Assembly: GCA_037157565.1 (NCBI GenBank)
Contig: JAZHRO010000003.1
Coordinates: forward strand, 68,760,501-68,824,500
DNA: 64,000 bases
Direction of reading: 5' to 3'
Origin: Thalassia testudinum
Taxonomy: Eukaryota; Streptophyta; Magnoliopsida; Alismatales; Hydrocharitaceae
In this document: piece after piece, positions 48,548 to 60,038 of the stretch
How positions within the stretch are numbered: position 1 is the stretch's first letter
How the letters are laid out: the number at the start of each line of letters is the position of its first letter
Notes under the pieces: generated by a model
Databases searched by the model: none
What the model was told of the DNA's origin: nothing
What the model saw: only the letters and a program-made list of their open reading frames with translations
Position numbers and translations under genes: made by a program

Positions 48548-49770
48548 AAACTAGGAGAAGGTCGGAAAGACTGGGGATAAGGACCCTGCAGCACAACAAA
48601 ACAAGGTTGTCCTTAAGTGGGGTAGCCTAAGGATCTACTGACTCCCAAAACCTGCCTTAAGACTGTAAATGATTTACTCTACTTGCGTCTGTTCAATCCA
48701 ACCAGTTAGAAGGAGGGACTGGGGAGAAGGTTCTTCCTTTGGCTTTCTCCTCCAGTTCCTAGTGTACCACCCAGCCGCGGTCGTTTGACACTACTTCCCT
48801 AGCTAGACATCATATTAATCAGTACAAGTAGGTTAATCAAAGACAATCTCAGACTAGGCCCTGAAGAGCGAATCAGACCTTAAGGCCAACGTATACTCAA
48901 TTTTATTAAGGCCTGGGATTGTGGTGCTTATGGAATGTGATAGGCCCTTAAAATGGGTTGTGCCCTTAATGATTGATTGAGATTTATGTAAGTGCGTGCA
49001 CAACCAGGGTTTTCAAGCAAGATTATTTGTGATGCATGGATTTTAATGTCCAAATCTTGCTTAAGTAGCTTTTAGGGTTTCAAATTAGGTGGATTGTAAT
49101 CAAGTTTCTAGGCAAACCAAGTTGTCAAACACAGGTGAAGATTGTTTTCCTTTAAAATCAGAAAGAAAGTGGAGTGCCTGGAATAAACCTAGATTGAAAA
49201 CCCTAAGGAGGAGCTACTTGATGAGTTGATTTTAAGTAGAGTGGTACAGCCCAAACAACTCAAACAACTGGCTACAAATGCACCACTAAGTTAGGCACTG
49301 AAAGATGGCTAACCTAGAATGATTTCTACTCTTTTATGTGTTGCTTTGTGTACCGGTTCCACAGATCAGAACCCGGTTGAGTAGAAACAAATCAATCCAG
49401 TTAAGTGCCTTGAATGTGGGTGCACGTTGTGTGCTTGTTGAAAATTGCCCCACAAGATTATCTTTTTGTTGTTTCTTTTTATATAAATGAGGGTGGAATG
49501 AATGTGAGTGAGAATCCAAACAACCAAACTATTCCTAGGATTTATGCAAACACTTAGGTTAATTGGAATTTGGATTTAATGTGGCGAATGAAATCTATGG
49601 AGGGGGGAAGAATGGGGAGCACTTACAGTTGTCTTCAACTGCACTTTACTCCAGTCTACCGCTTAATGATTCCTTGATGGAGGTCTCTACAAAACAATAG
49701 ACACAAGAGAAAGCAAGTTAGAAAATAATAAAGTGCAAGAAATGGGAAAAGAAGATCGGAAATCATCGCC
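48548..49770 (-). other. Untranslated leader of element E
   Basis: 1.2 kb, no gene. It is clearly homologous to the F leader (57118-58233), for example 'ccaaccagttagaaggaggg' at both. Confidence 0.7.
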
Positions 49771-49788
49771 TCCATGACAATGGCGCCA
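49771..49788 (-). other. Primer binding site of element E (mutated)
   Basis: Element-sense TGGCGCCATTGTCATGGA against TGGCGCCGTTGCCGGGGA in D. The first 7 nt are intact; the remaining differences are transitions or near-transitions. Confidence 0.75.
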
Positions 49789-49791
49789 AAA

Positions 49792-50550
49792 TGTTGAATG
49801 TACGGGTTGCTACGCTAACGTGTTCGATTTTGAAAAACCTGTCATTGTAGCTTGAAAGTGCAGAACTCGTGTTCAACAAATAAAATTTATACCGAAATAG
49901 AAATTCCAAGTCAAACACAGGGAGACTACGTTGATCTATATTCGCAATTATATTTTTTTTAGAATTTTTCTTGAAAAGCGAGGCGATGTAATTACAATGA
50001 AGCCATAACAACAATCAGACTTAAAAGGAAGAGAGAGAGAGAAAACATGCATTCAATAATTCAAAATGTTTATACAATAAACCCAAATAAGAATTACACT
50101 AGAAAGCAGGAAATCAGCTACACTAGAAAGCAGAAAAACTCTACACTAGAAAGCTGTAAAGAAGAATGGGAGAGAGAAGTTTTCCTCCTCGACGATTGCT
50201 TGGAGGACGAGCCAGACGGGACGATGCCTAGACGAAGGAGGGAGGAGCGGAAGGAGGACAAAGTAAAAGAACGGGAACGAAGTAGCACGTTGTCGTCGTC
50301 GTGGGATCCACTTCCAAACGGGGGACGAAAATTTAACTTTATCTCACGAGGAGCATCCCGGGTGTGGGACAAGCTTCTCTTGAGCTTTAGAGAGGTATAG
50401 AAGAGAAGGAAGGGATGAGAATTTCGTGTGGAGGGGGTCTCCTTTTAAAGTTGCAAGGAGTGGGGGCAATTTGGTCATTATAACTCTTAAAACATTAATT
50501 CAGGACCTCTAATGACAGATAAAACTGTCACTAAAGGTCTGAATGCACGC
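49792..50550 (-). repeat. Partial E LTR, first arm of a palindromic rearrangement
   Basis: It starts TGTTGAATGTACGG next to the PBS and runs 0.76 kb through U5, R, TATA and the U3 palindrome, then stops at 'ggtctgaatgcacgcgtgc', where the same LTR part begins again in the opposite direction. Confidence 0.8.
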
Positions 50551-51327
50551 GTGCTGCCCACTATGCCCACGTTCAGACCTTTAGCGACGGTTTTATCTGT
50601 CACTAAAGGTCCTAAATTAATGTTTTAAGAGTTGTAATGATCAAATTGCCCCCACTCCTTGCAACTATAAAAGGAGACCCCCTCCACACGAAATTCTCAT
50701 CCCTTCCTTCTCTTCTCTACCTCTCCAAAGCTCAAGAGAAGCTTGTCCCACACTCGAGATGCTCCTCGCGAGATAAAGTCAAATTTTCGTCCCCCGTTCG
50801 GAAGTGGATCCCATGACGACGACGACATGCTGCTCCGTTCCCGTTCTTCTGCTTCGTCCTCCTTCTTCCACTCCGTCCTCCTTCGTCCAGGCATCGTCCC
50901 GTCCGGCTCGTCCTCCAAGTAATCGTCAAGGAGGATAACTTCTCTCTCCCATTCTTCTTTACAGCTTTCTAGTGTAGAGTTTTTCTGCTTTCTAGTGTAG
51001 CTGATTTCCCGCTTTCTAGTGTAATTCTTATTTGGTTTTATTGTATAAAAATTTTGAATTATTGAATGCATGTTTTCTCTCTCTCTCTCTCCTTTTTAAG
51101 TCTGATTGTTGTTATGACTTCATTATAATTACATCGCCTCGCTTTTCAAGAAAAATTCTAAAAAAAACATAATTCAAATATAGATCGACGTAGCCTCCCT
51201 GTGTTCAACCCAGAATTTTCATTTCGGTATAAATTTTATTTGTTGAACACGAGTTTTGCACTTTCAAACTACAACGACAGATTTTTCAAAACTGAACATG
51301 TTAGCATAGCAACCCATACGTTCAACA
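50551..51327 (+). repeat. Inverted partial E LTR, second arm
   Basis: The reverse complement of the preceding arm (0.78 kb), ending CATACGTTCAACA. It is followed by TTTTG, the first bases of the LTR/PBS junction in that orientation, so this arm once extended towards a PBS of its own. Confidence 0.8.
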
Positions 51328-51369
51328 TTTTGATCCAACAGTGGGGAAGGGCGGATGCGGGCGCCAAAA
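51328..51369. other. 42-bp chimeric junction between inverted and normal E LTR
   Basis: TTTTG (PBS side of the inverted arm), then 'atccaacagtggggaagggc' plus 'ggatgcggg', a U3 piece also found at about 60285-60310, then CGCCAAAA, the PBS edge facing the normal LTR. It looks like a microhomology or template-switch join. Confidence 0.65.
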
Positions 51370-52269
51370 TGTTGAACGTACGGGTTGCTACGCTAACGTG
51401 TTTGATTTTGAAAAACCTATCATTATAGTTTGAAAGCGCAGAACTCGTGTTCAACAAATAAAATTTATACCTAAATGGAAATTCTGGGTCAAACACAAGG
51501 AGGCTACGTCGATCTATATTCGCAATTATATTTTTTTTAGAATTTTTCTTGAAAAGCGAGGTGATGTAATTACAATGAAGACATAACAACAATCAGACTT
51601 AAAAGGGAGAGAGAGAGAGAGAGAAAACATGCATTCAATAATTCAAAATGTTTATACAATGAAACCAAATAAGAATTACACTAGAAAGTGGGAAATCAGC
51701 TACACTAGAAAGCAGAAAAACTCTACACTAGAAAGCTGTAAAGAAGAATGGGAGAGAGAAGTTATCCTCCTCAACGATTGCTTGGAGGACGAGCCGGACG
51801 GGACGACGCCTGGACGAAGGAGGACGAAGAGGAAGAAGGAGTATGAAGCAGAAGAACGGGAACGGAGCAGCACGTCATCGTCGTAGCGAGATCTACTTCC
51901 GAACGGGGGACGAAAATTTGACTTTATCTTGCGAGGAGCATCCTGGGTGTGGGACAAGCTTCTCTTGAGCTTTGGAGAGGTAGAGAAGAGAAGGAAGGGA
52001 TGAGAATTTCATGTGGAGGGGGTCTTCTTTTATAGTTGCAAGGAGTGGGGGCAATTTGATCATTACAACTCTTTAAACATTAATTCAGGACCTTTAGTGA
52101 CGGATAAAATCGTCGCTAAAAATCTGAACGTGGGCATAGTGGGCAGTGAACGCGTGCTCACTCGCTTGCCCACACGCTCAACGCTCGCACACGTTCAGCC
52201 ATCCTCAGTCGTCCGATCGCGAGATCGGACAGCTCAGATCGAGCTACGCCCGCCTCCTCAAAGCGCGCC
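51370..52269 (-). repeat. 5' LTR of element E, U5-proximal part (continues at 60039)
   Basis: TGTTGAACGTACGG… up to 'ctcaaagcgcgcc', where element F is inserted (TSD GCGCC, 52265-52269). The continuation at 60034 (gcacccgatcacgtgcgatg) matches the uninterrupted 3' LTR at 38655-38680. Confidence 0.88.
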
Positions 52270-54050
52270 TGTTGAACGATTACGAACCTACGCTAACGAG
52301 ATTGGTTTTGGAAAACCTATCGTTGTAGTTCGAAAGCGAAGAATTCGTGTTCAACAAATAAAATTTATACCGAAATTAAAATTCCAGGTCAAACACAGGG
52401 AGGCAGACGTTTGATTTAACAACTACGCGTTTCTTTTTATTTGTTACAGAATAATTCAATTTAGAACCATCTAATTATTTACAATAAATAGAAGAGAGAG
52501 AAAGAGTAAGAGAGAAAGAGAATATTACACAGAGAAATCAAAATGAGATGTAGAATAAACAAGGTATTTTTGTATTGAAGAGATTGTTCATTACAACTAG
52601 AAAGCATAAAACAATTACTCTAGAAAGCTATAAATTTACTCTAGAAAGCATTAAAAGAATGGAGAGAGAAATGTCCTCCTCGACGATTGCTTGGAGGACG
52701 AGTAGATTAATCTAGAAAGCAGTAAATCTATACTAGAAAGCGGTAAAAAGAATAGGGAGAGAGAAATCCTCCTTGACGGTTGCTTGGAGGACGAGCCGGA
52801 CGGGACGATGCCTGGACGAAGGAGAACGAAGCAGGACGAAGGAGGACAAAGCAGAAGAATGGGAATGAAGCAGCACGTCGTCGTCGTCGCGGGATCCACT
52901 TCCGAAGGGGAACGAAAATTGGACTTTATCTCGCGAGAAGCATCCCGGGTGTGGGACAAGCTTCTCTTGAGCTTTGGAGGGGTAGAGAGGAGAAAGAAGG
53001 GATGAAAATTTCGTATGGAGGGGGTCTCCTTTTATAGTTGCAAGGAGTGGGGGAAAAATAGACATTACATCTTCAAAATAATAAATAAGGGGTCTTTAAT
53101 GACGGATAAATCCGTCACTAAAGCCCCGACGTGGCCGTCGCCGCCGCGCCCACGCGCGCCCGCTCAGCTGCCCACGTGCGTAACGCCTACGCACGTCTGC
53201 GAAGTCTCAGCCGTCCGATCGCGAGATCGGACGGCTTAAAATCGCACCTTCACCGCTGCCGCCCGCCTGTGCGTGCTATCGTACGTTCACGCGTGCGTCC
53301 AATCGCGTGTCGGCGCTATCGGGCGTGCGCGGCCGTTGGATCACGATCGTGCGGTCAATTGGAGGCGCGCCACCGCTCCAATTTCTGCGGGGCGCGGCTC
53401 GAACGCGCGTCCCTGCTTCGCGTTAGAGCGCTCGATCACTGCGCTGCGGTCACGTTTGTGTCGAGCGCTTGACTTCAGCGCGGGCGCGTCGTAGCCGTTA
53501 GATCGAGATCCAACGGCGGAGAGGAGACGGGTGCGCGGTCTTCACAAGATGCAAGCGACTGTTTGGGCGGCTGAGATGGCACCACGTGGCATCATCTTGG
53601 CCGTCCATCTTCTGGAAGTTGTAGATGGTGCCACGGATGTCGGATTGACTCAATTTTTGTGTCGTTGGGCTTCGATCGTCTATCCGAATTAATCCGTGTG
53701 GTCGGATTTGTCATCTGAAGTGCGGATTTACACCATCCTGGCCCTTGATCTTCTAGGGTTCCCCGGTCTCTATCTGATGCTACGGATGCCTGATTAGGGT
53801 GATCTTGGAGTCTTTGAACTCCAATCGTCGCCCTGATCACATCCATACGGTTAGATCTTTGATCCGAGGCCCCGATAAAATGTTTGCCCTGTCCAAGCAC
53901 ATAAAAGGAGACAATTAACCTCCATTTTATTCAAACTACTCTAAATGCGAGATGATGCATGTTATGCAATATTTATATCATGAAATGCAATCCTATGCTT
54001 AAGAACATGCATAAATAGACATTTTTAGTAGTGTAAATGTGTTTACATCA
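52270..54050 (-). repeat. 3' LTR of element F
   Basis: 1781 bp, TGTTGAACGATTACG…GTTTACATCA. TATA at 53028-53036 (minus sense). U3 palindrome 'gacggataaatccgtcacta' near 53101. A short internal duplication of 'cctcctcgacgattgcttgg' and 'cctccttgacggttgcttgg' occurs at 52675 and 52769. Confidence 0.92.
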
Positions 54051-54087
54051 TACCCCCATGCCTATCTTTTGCTAGTCCCTAGCAAAA
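54051..54087 (-). other. 3' polypurine tract and hairpin of element F
   Basis: Element sense TTTTGCTAGGGACTAGCAAAA (54067-54087), gataggcatgggggta, then the LTR. Confidence 0.85.
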
Positions 54088-55290
54088 ACTATATGCTATT
54101 TATAAAAGAATTAGGTTAGATTATTTGGACCTGAGTTATTTTCAATCATTAAGAAATTGTCTACTTAGGAACTGAACTTTCAAAGACACAACAGTGCCCG
54201 GGTATCAGCCAAAATGGGGATCGCCTCAAGCCCTCGCCTTATTCAAAGAAAAATTTCTTTTTCTCTTTCTAATTTTTTTTTTTTTTTGGATTTTCACATT
54301 TTAGGGTTCAAGAGTGGCTTTCTACGACCATTCAACTCACCCAAGATTTGATGAGAACCCTAAATTTTAAGCATCTTATTGTGATTGTGATAGACTCGTT
54401 GACCGGCAATTAGAACGGACTTCGGATTTCTACGCCTCTAGGTGACCTCAAAAAGAATTCTGCCTAAAGGTGTATCTTTACAACCGGTAGCTTTCTCCCT
54501 ACTTTTATTTTTTAACGGGGTCAACACAAGGGTAAATCCAGTGTATATCTCCCCGGTTTATTCTACTTCTCCGCTTCTTCCTAAGTGTTTTGGGAATTTT
54601 TAGTGCATTTTCTGAGCTGGGTTCTAGACAACCGGTCGATGAGCTATTACCACCGACAACTTGCCAGCCATACTCATGCGGCGAAGTGTGGCTTATTTCT
54701 TTTTGTTCTTTTCTCCTTTTTGATTTTTTTTTTTTTTTTAAGTAGGTGGCTTCCCTGATCTAAGATTTACCTAAAGGCAGCAAAAAGAGAAAGGTCCAGT
54801 GACTGGGCTCTGGACAACCTACCTATGGGCTGTTACCCACGATAACTTGCCAGCCATATCACCCTAGAAGGTTCATTAGCTACCCAATTTCCGTTAGAAT
54901 CGTCGAATAACGAGTCAGTGCAAAGAAAGTGTGTAGATGCTTAAAACTCAAAATTCCCTCAAATCAGAGGGCGGGTTAATAAGTCGTGTACTTATCACCC
55001 AAACTTATTTATTCCAATTATAATAGAATTAAGATGGCGAGGACTCAAAGACAAATCCACATTTTAGTGGATACACAGTCTAATTAAGTCCAAAGACCTG
55101 ACGGGTCTTTGTGTTCAGATCCTAATGTAGTATTTCCTAAGATTGCAAATTTTCTTAAACCCAAATTCTCTTTCCTAATTCCAAATTTTTTTTTTTTTTA
55201 TAAAAGAAAATAAACAAATCTATGGAGCTGACGAATGAATTCAGAGATAAATATCCACCCCCCCATGCCTATCTAATGCAATGTCCTCAT
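54088..55290 (-). other. 3' untranslated region of element F
   Basis: Homologous to E 39486-40705 throughout and ends at the internal PPT-like block 55257-55290. No gene is seen. Confidence 0.7.
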
Positions 55291-57117
55291 TATATTAAAA
55301 AGACATAAAACAGAGTGGAAAAGCGTAGAAAGCACCTGAATTGTGTGAATGTCATGTTCGCTCCGAGATGAAATAGAAAAAAGAACTGTATAAGTGCTGA
55401 GTTTAGTGCCTTCAGCTAGGCGCACTATACAAAGAAAAGAAATGAAGAATTCACAAGTGTAGGTCAGAATTAATATAAACAGAAGAATCCTCTGACCTAT
55501 CAACAGCGGTCCATAGATGTGGACCAGATTGTGGTGCAGACCCATCCCCCATAATCGAGAATATCTTAGGTTCTGGATAAAAATTACCCAAAACCTAAAA
55601 TCAGAATGCAAGCGGGGTCGGGCCTGCGATTTATGAGGATGCAACCCAAGGCCAAAATGTCGGGTTACAGAGAATTGAAGCTCAGAAGGATAATCGTTGA
55701 ATGTGTGCTTGAGTTGAACATCCTCGAAACAAATGTCGTAAGGGTTCTAATTTGATGGTTTCAGCTTAAAAGGAACCCTTCGACTCAATCTTCCATTTCC
55801 TCCAAAATTAACTTCCCAAATCAGAACTTCCCCGCTCCTATCCTCCTCATTCAGCATATCAAATTCCAGGACCTCTTGTACATTTATCACCCCATCTGAA
55901 ATCTCCAAGTCTAAATGATGTGGCAGAATCAAAATTGACTTGGGTCTAATTATCTCAGAATTAGAATCATCAATAAGCTCAACAGGGTGTAACTGATAAT
56001 CAGGGCATTGAATTGATTCTTCCAGAAAATGCGATTTTGGATCCGTAATGTGTGCCCTAATAAGATCAGTTTCCTCAGTTATTGGGCTATTAAATGATCT
56101 ATCAGATTCCTCAGGCCCAATTGTCTCACAGAAATCGTGTTCAGAAAACTCGCGCGAGACTTCGCAACTTGAATCTTCACCATAAGGATCCGTATCAATG
56201 TATGTCCCAAAATCAGTTGTCACTTTCTGTTCCAAGGAGACATATGTTTCCTCGTAACCCTACTCAGGGATCTCAGGTGAAGAAATCAAATCATCCTTAA
56301 TTGGTTGCTTTAATTCAATCTGGTCAGCCTCATAACACTTGTCCCCCCCAACAGGTGCCTGAGCGGGTTCTGTCATTGGCTTTCCTGAAGAGAGTTCATC
56401 CTGCGAATTATTCCAAGATTGAATCAAAGCAACCACGAATCTCATCCTCAATTTCGCTAATTTCCCAAGTAGAAACTCACCCGGGTTCTTATCCTTAACA
56501 TCCTGGAGCCAATCCAACAAAGACTTGTTTAAATCATCAATCATTTCAATCAGGGGCTCCAATCTCTCAATGCAAGGTATTGGCTGAACTTCTAAAGATT
56601 GAATGATATTCCTCAAGTTAGCCAGAACCTTATCTTGAACCTGATTAACCTGAACCAAATGAGTTGGTTCAGGGTTGGGCGAGTTTGACATCAATGTAGA
56701 GGAATTAACGAATTGAGATTCGTTATACCCTTCCTGATGATAGGTCAGTTCAGATTGTTGAAAAGATGGTGATGACCTAAAGGCAGTGAAATCAGAGGAT
56801 GGGTAAGGATCAGTGTATCCTTCTTGATTGTAGATCGTATTAGGTTGTTCATGAAAGGAGGACGATCTATAATCGATGTAGCTCTGAGAAGGATAGAAAT
56901 CAGAATCAAAGTGTTCAGGGTTAGACCCTAAACACGAGGGTCCGAAATTATATCCCCAATCCGAATTATCCCAACTAATTGATGGTCGATTACAATACGA
57001 GTTGGGATAATCGTCATGTTGAGGATAATTTACAACAGGAGGGAAAGAACGGGAATGTGTGAAATATGTGGAAGGATTCATGATACACGGGAGGAAGAAA
57101 GGTGCCCTGCAATACAA
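55273..57117 (-). pseudogene. Orphan ORF of element F (unrecognised protein)
   Basis: I do not recognise this protein. One frame is open for about 614 codons (likely start MNPSTYFTHSRS at 57081) with only two stops, after SPEIPE (about 56260) and after KLKPSN (about 55747), both TAG as from CAG. The N-terminal part is Tyr/Ser/Pro/Asn-rich and holds two repeats of about 38 residues around RSSSFHEQPNTIYNQEGY and RSSPSFQQSELTYHQEGY. A middle part is helical and charged (LEPLIEMIDDLNKSLLDWLQ). The C-terminal part is hydrophobic (LLIGQRILLFILILTYTCEF) and could be a membrane segment. It ends at the PPT-like block, as the D ORF does. It occupies the gag-pol position, and no catalytic motif is visible. 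Confidence 0.6.
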
Positions 57118-58233
57118 ACAATCAAACCTGTCCTTAAATAGGTTAGCCTAAAGACCTACAGACTCTCAAAACCCATCTTGAGATAAAGGAACGATTTGAT
57201 CTACTTCCGTCTGTTCAATCCAACCAGTTAGAAGGAGGGACTGGGGAGAAGGTTCTTCCTTCGGCTTGCGCCTCCGGTTCCTAGTATACCCCCCAGCCGC
57301 GATCGTTTGACTCTGCTCCCCTAGCTAGACATCAGATTGAACAGTAGAAACAGACTAATCAAAAATAATCCCGTTCTGGGTTCTGAAGAGCGAGTCCAAT
57401 CCTTAAGGCCAACGTCTACTTTGTTTTATTTAGGGCTAGGTTTGAATGTGCTTTGGAATGTGATGGGCCCTTTAAATGGGTTGTGCCCTTAATGATTGAT
57501 TGATTCATGTGTGAGTGCACAACTAGTGGTTTCCAAGCAAGATTGTTTTTGATGTGGTGAATTTTAAGATTCAAATCTTTCTTAGTAGCTTTTAGGATTC
57601 AACTTTAGGTGTTTTCAATCAAGTCTCATTGGCACACCAAGTTTTGCAAGCACAGGTGAAGATGTTTTCCTTTAAAGTTTAAAAAGAATGTGGAGTGCCT
57701 GGTAAATCCCTAAGAGTTGAACCTAATTGGCAGCTACTTGATGAGTTGATTTTATTTGAAGTGGTGCGGCCCAATCAACTCAAACAATTAGCCTGTTACA
57801 CCACTTAATTAGGCACACAAATGATTACCTAATCTGATTTCTACTCAATTATGTGTTTGGATGTGTGTACCGGCTCCTAAGATTGGATTACCGGTTGAGT
57901 TTGAAAATCAGATGAGGTTGTGTACCTCTGTGAGATTTTTTTTTCTTTTTAATATGGGGGTTGGGGTGAGTATGGGTGTCAAACAACAAACAATCTAACC
58001 TTAGAGTTTATAAAAATACCTAGGTTGATTGATGTTTGAGTTATTATGTGATGAAATGAAATCTAATGGGTGGGAGGTCGAGGATAACTTACAAAACCTT
58101 CCACAGCACTTTACTCCGATCTACCGCTTTTGCCTGTCTCGAAAGAGTACCTGCAATTACAATAAGAAAGGAGAAAAGTGAGGTAAATGATTTATAAGTT
58201 ACAAAACGCGAAGAGAAATCAAAGAGCGTTGCT
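57118..58233 (-). other. Untranslated leader of element F
   Basis: 1.1 kb, homologous to the E leader, no gene. Confidence 0.7.
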
Positions 58234-58251
58234 TCCCCAGCAACGGCGCCA
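58234..58251 (-). other. tRNA-Asp primer binding site of element F
   Basis: Element-sense TGGCGCCGTTGCTGGGGA, one transition away from a perfect match, 3 bp from the LTR at 58255. Confidence 0.9.
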
Positions 58252-58254
58252 AAA

Positions 58255-60033
58255 TGTTGAATGATTACGAACCTACGCTAACGAGATTGGTTTTGGAAAA
58301 CCTGTCGTTGTAGTTCGAAAGCGAAGAATCGTGTTCAACAAATAAAATTTATACCGAAATTAAAATTACGGGTCGAACACAGGGAGGCAGACGTTTGATT
58401 TAAAAACTACGCGTTTCTTTTTATTTATTACATAATAATTCAATTTAGAACCATCTAATTATTTACAATAAATAGAAGAGAGAGAAAGAGTAAGAAAGAA
58501 AGAGAATATTACACAGAGAAATCAAAATGAGATGTAGAATAAACAAGGTATTTTTGTATTGAAGAGATTGTTCATTACAACTAGAAAGCATAAAACAATT
58601 ACTCTAGAAAGCTATAAATTTACTCCAGAAAGCATTAAAAGAATGGAGAGAGAAATGTCCTCCTCGACGATTGCTTGGAGGACGAGTAGATTAATCTAGA
58701 AAGCAGTAAATCTATACTAGAAAGCGGTAAAAAGAATAGGGAGAGAGAAATCCTCCTCCACAGTTGCTTGGAGGACGAGCCGGACGGGACGACGCCTGGA
58801 CGAAGGAGAACGAAGCGGGACGAAGGAGGACGAAGCAGAAGAACGGGAACGAAGCAGCACGCCGTCGTCGTCGCGGGATCCACTTTCGAAGGGGAACGAA
58901 AATTGGACTTTATCTCGCGGGAAGCATCTCGAGTGTGGGACAAGCTTCTCCTGAGCTTTGGAGGGGTAGAGAGGAGAAAGAAGGGATGAAAATTTCGTAT
59001 GGAGGGGGTCTCCTTTTATAGTTGCAAGGAGTGGGGGCAAAATAGACATTACATCTTCAAAATAATAAGGGGTCTTTGTGACGGATAAATCCGTCACTAA
59101 AGCCCCGACGTGGCCGTCGCTGCCGCGCCCACGCGCGCCCGCTCGGCTGCCCGCGTGCATAACGCCTACGCACATCCGCGAAGTCTCAGCCGTCCGATCG
59201 CGAGATCGGACGGCTTAAAATCGCGCCTTCACCGCTGCCGCCCGCCCGCCTGTGCGTGCGATCGCACGTTCATGCGTGCGTCCAATCGCGCGTCGGCGCT
59301 ATCGGGCGCGCGTGGCCGTTGGATCGCAATCGTGCGGTCGATTGGAGGCGCGCCACCGCTCCAATTTCTGCGGGGCGCGGCTCGAACGTGCGTCCCTGCT
59401 TCACGTTAGAGCGCTCGACCGCTGCGCTGCGGTCACGTTTGTGTCGAGCGCTTGACTTCAGCGCGGGCGCGTTGCAGCCGTTGGATCGAGATCCAACGGC
59501 GGAGAGGAGACGGGTGCGTGGTCTTCACAAGATGCAAGCGACCGTTTGGGCGGCTGAGATGGCGCCACGTGGCGTCATCTTGGCCGTCCATCTTCTGAAA
59601 GTTGTAGATGGTGCCACGGATGTCGGATTAACTCAATTTTTGTGTCGTTGGGCTGCGATCGTCGATCCGAATTCATCCGTGCAATCGGATTTGTCATCTG
59701 AAGTGCAAATTTACACCATCCTGGCCCTTGATCTTCTAGGGTTCCCTGGTCTCTATCTGATGTTACAGATGCCTGATTAGGGCGATCTTGGAGTCTTTGA
59801 ACTCCAATCGTCACCCTGATCACATCCATACAGTTAGATCTTTGATCTGAGGCCTCGATAAAATGTTTTCCCTGTCCAAGCACATAAAAGGAGACAATTA
59901 ACCTCCATTTTATTCAAACTACTCTAAATGTGAGATGATGCATGTTATGCAATATTTATATCATGAAATGCAATCCTATGCTTAAGAACATGCATAAATA
60001 GACATTTTAAGTAGTGTAAATGTGTTTACATCA
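58255..60033 (-). repeat. 5' LTR of element F
   Basis: 1779 bp, aligned over its whole length with the 3' LTR. The differences are mostly transitions at CpG sites, and there are more of them than between the D LTRs. TATA at 59012-59020. Confidence 0.92.
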
Positions 60034-60038
60034 GCACC

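Larger units (their letters stand above)
52270..60033 (-). mobile_element. Element F: non-autonomous LTR element with an orphan ORF, inserted in the 5' LTR of E
   Basis: 7764 bp, LTRs 52270-54050 and 58255-60033, TSD GCGCC/GCACC (one mismatch). Its LTRs, leader, 3' untranslated region, PBS and PPT are related to E, but the gag-pol region is replaced by one unrecognised reading frame. It is therefore a probable parasite of E-type elements that lies within its presumed helper's LTR. Confidence 0.92.

Noticed and set aside
37786..52269. Two separate E insertions, one ending near 50550 and another starting at 51370
   Set aside because: Only one GTCTG duplication pair brackets the block, the right LTR (51370-52269 plus 60039-60821) has the length of the left LTR, and the 49792-51369 piece has no terminal duplications of its own.
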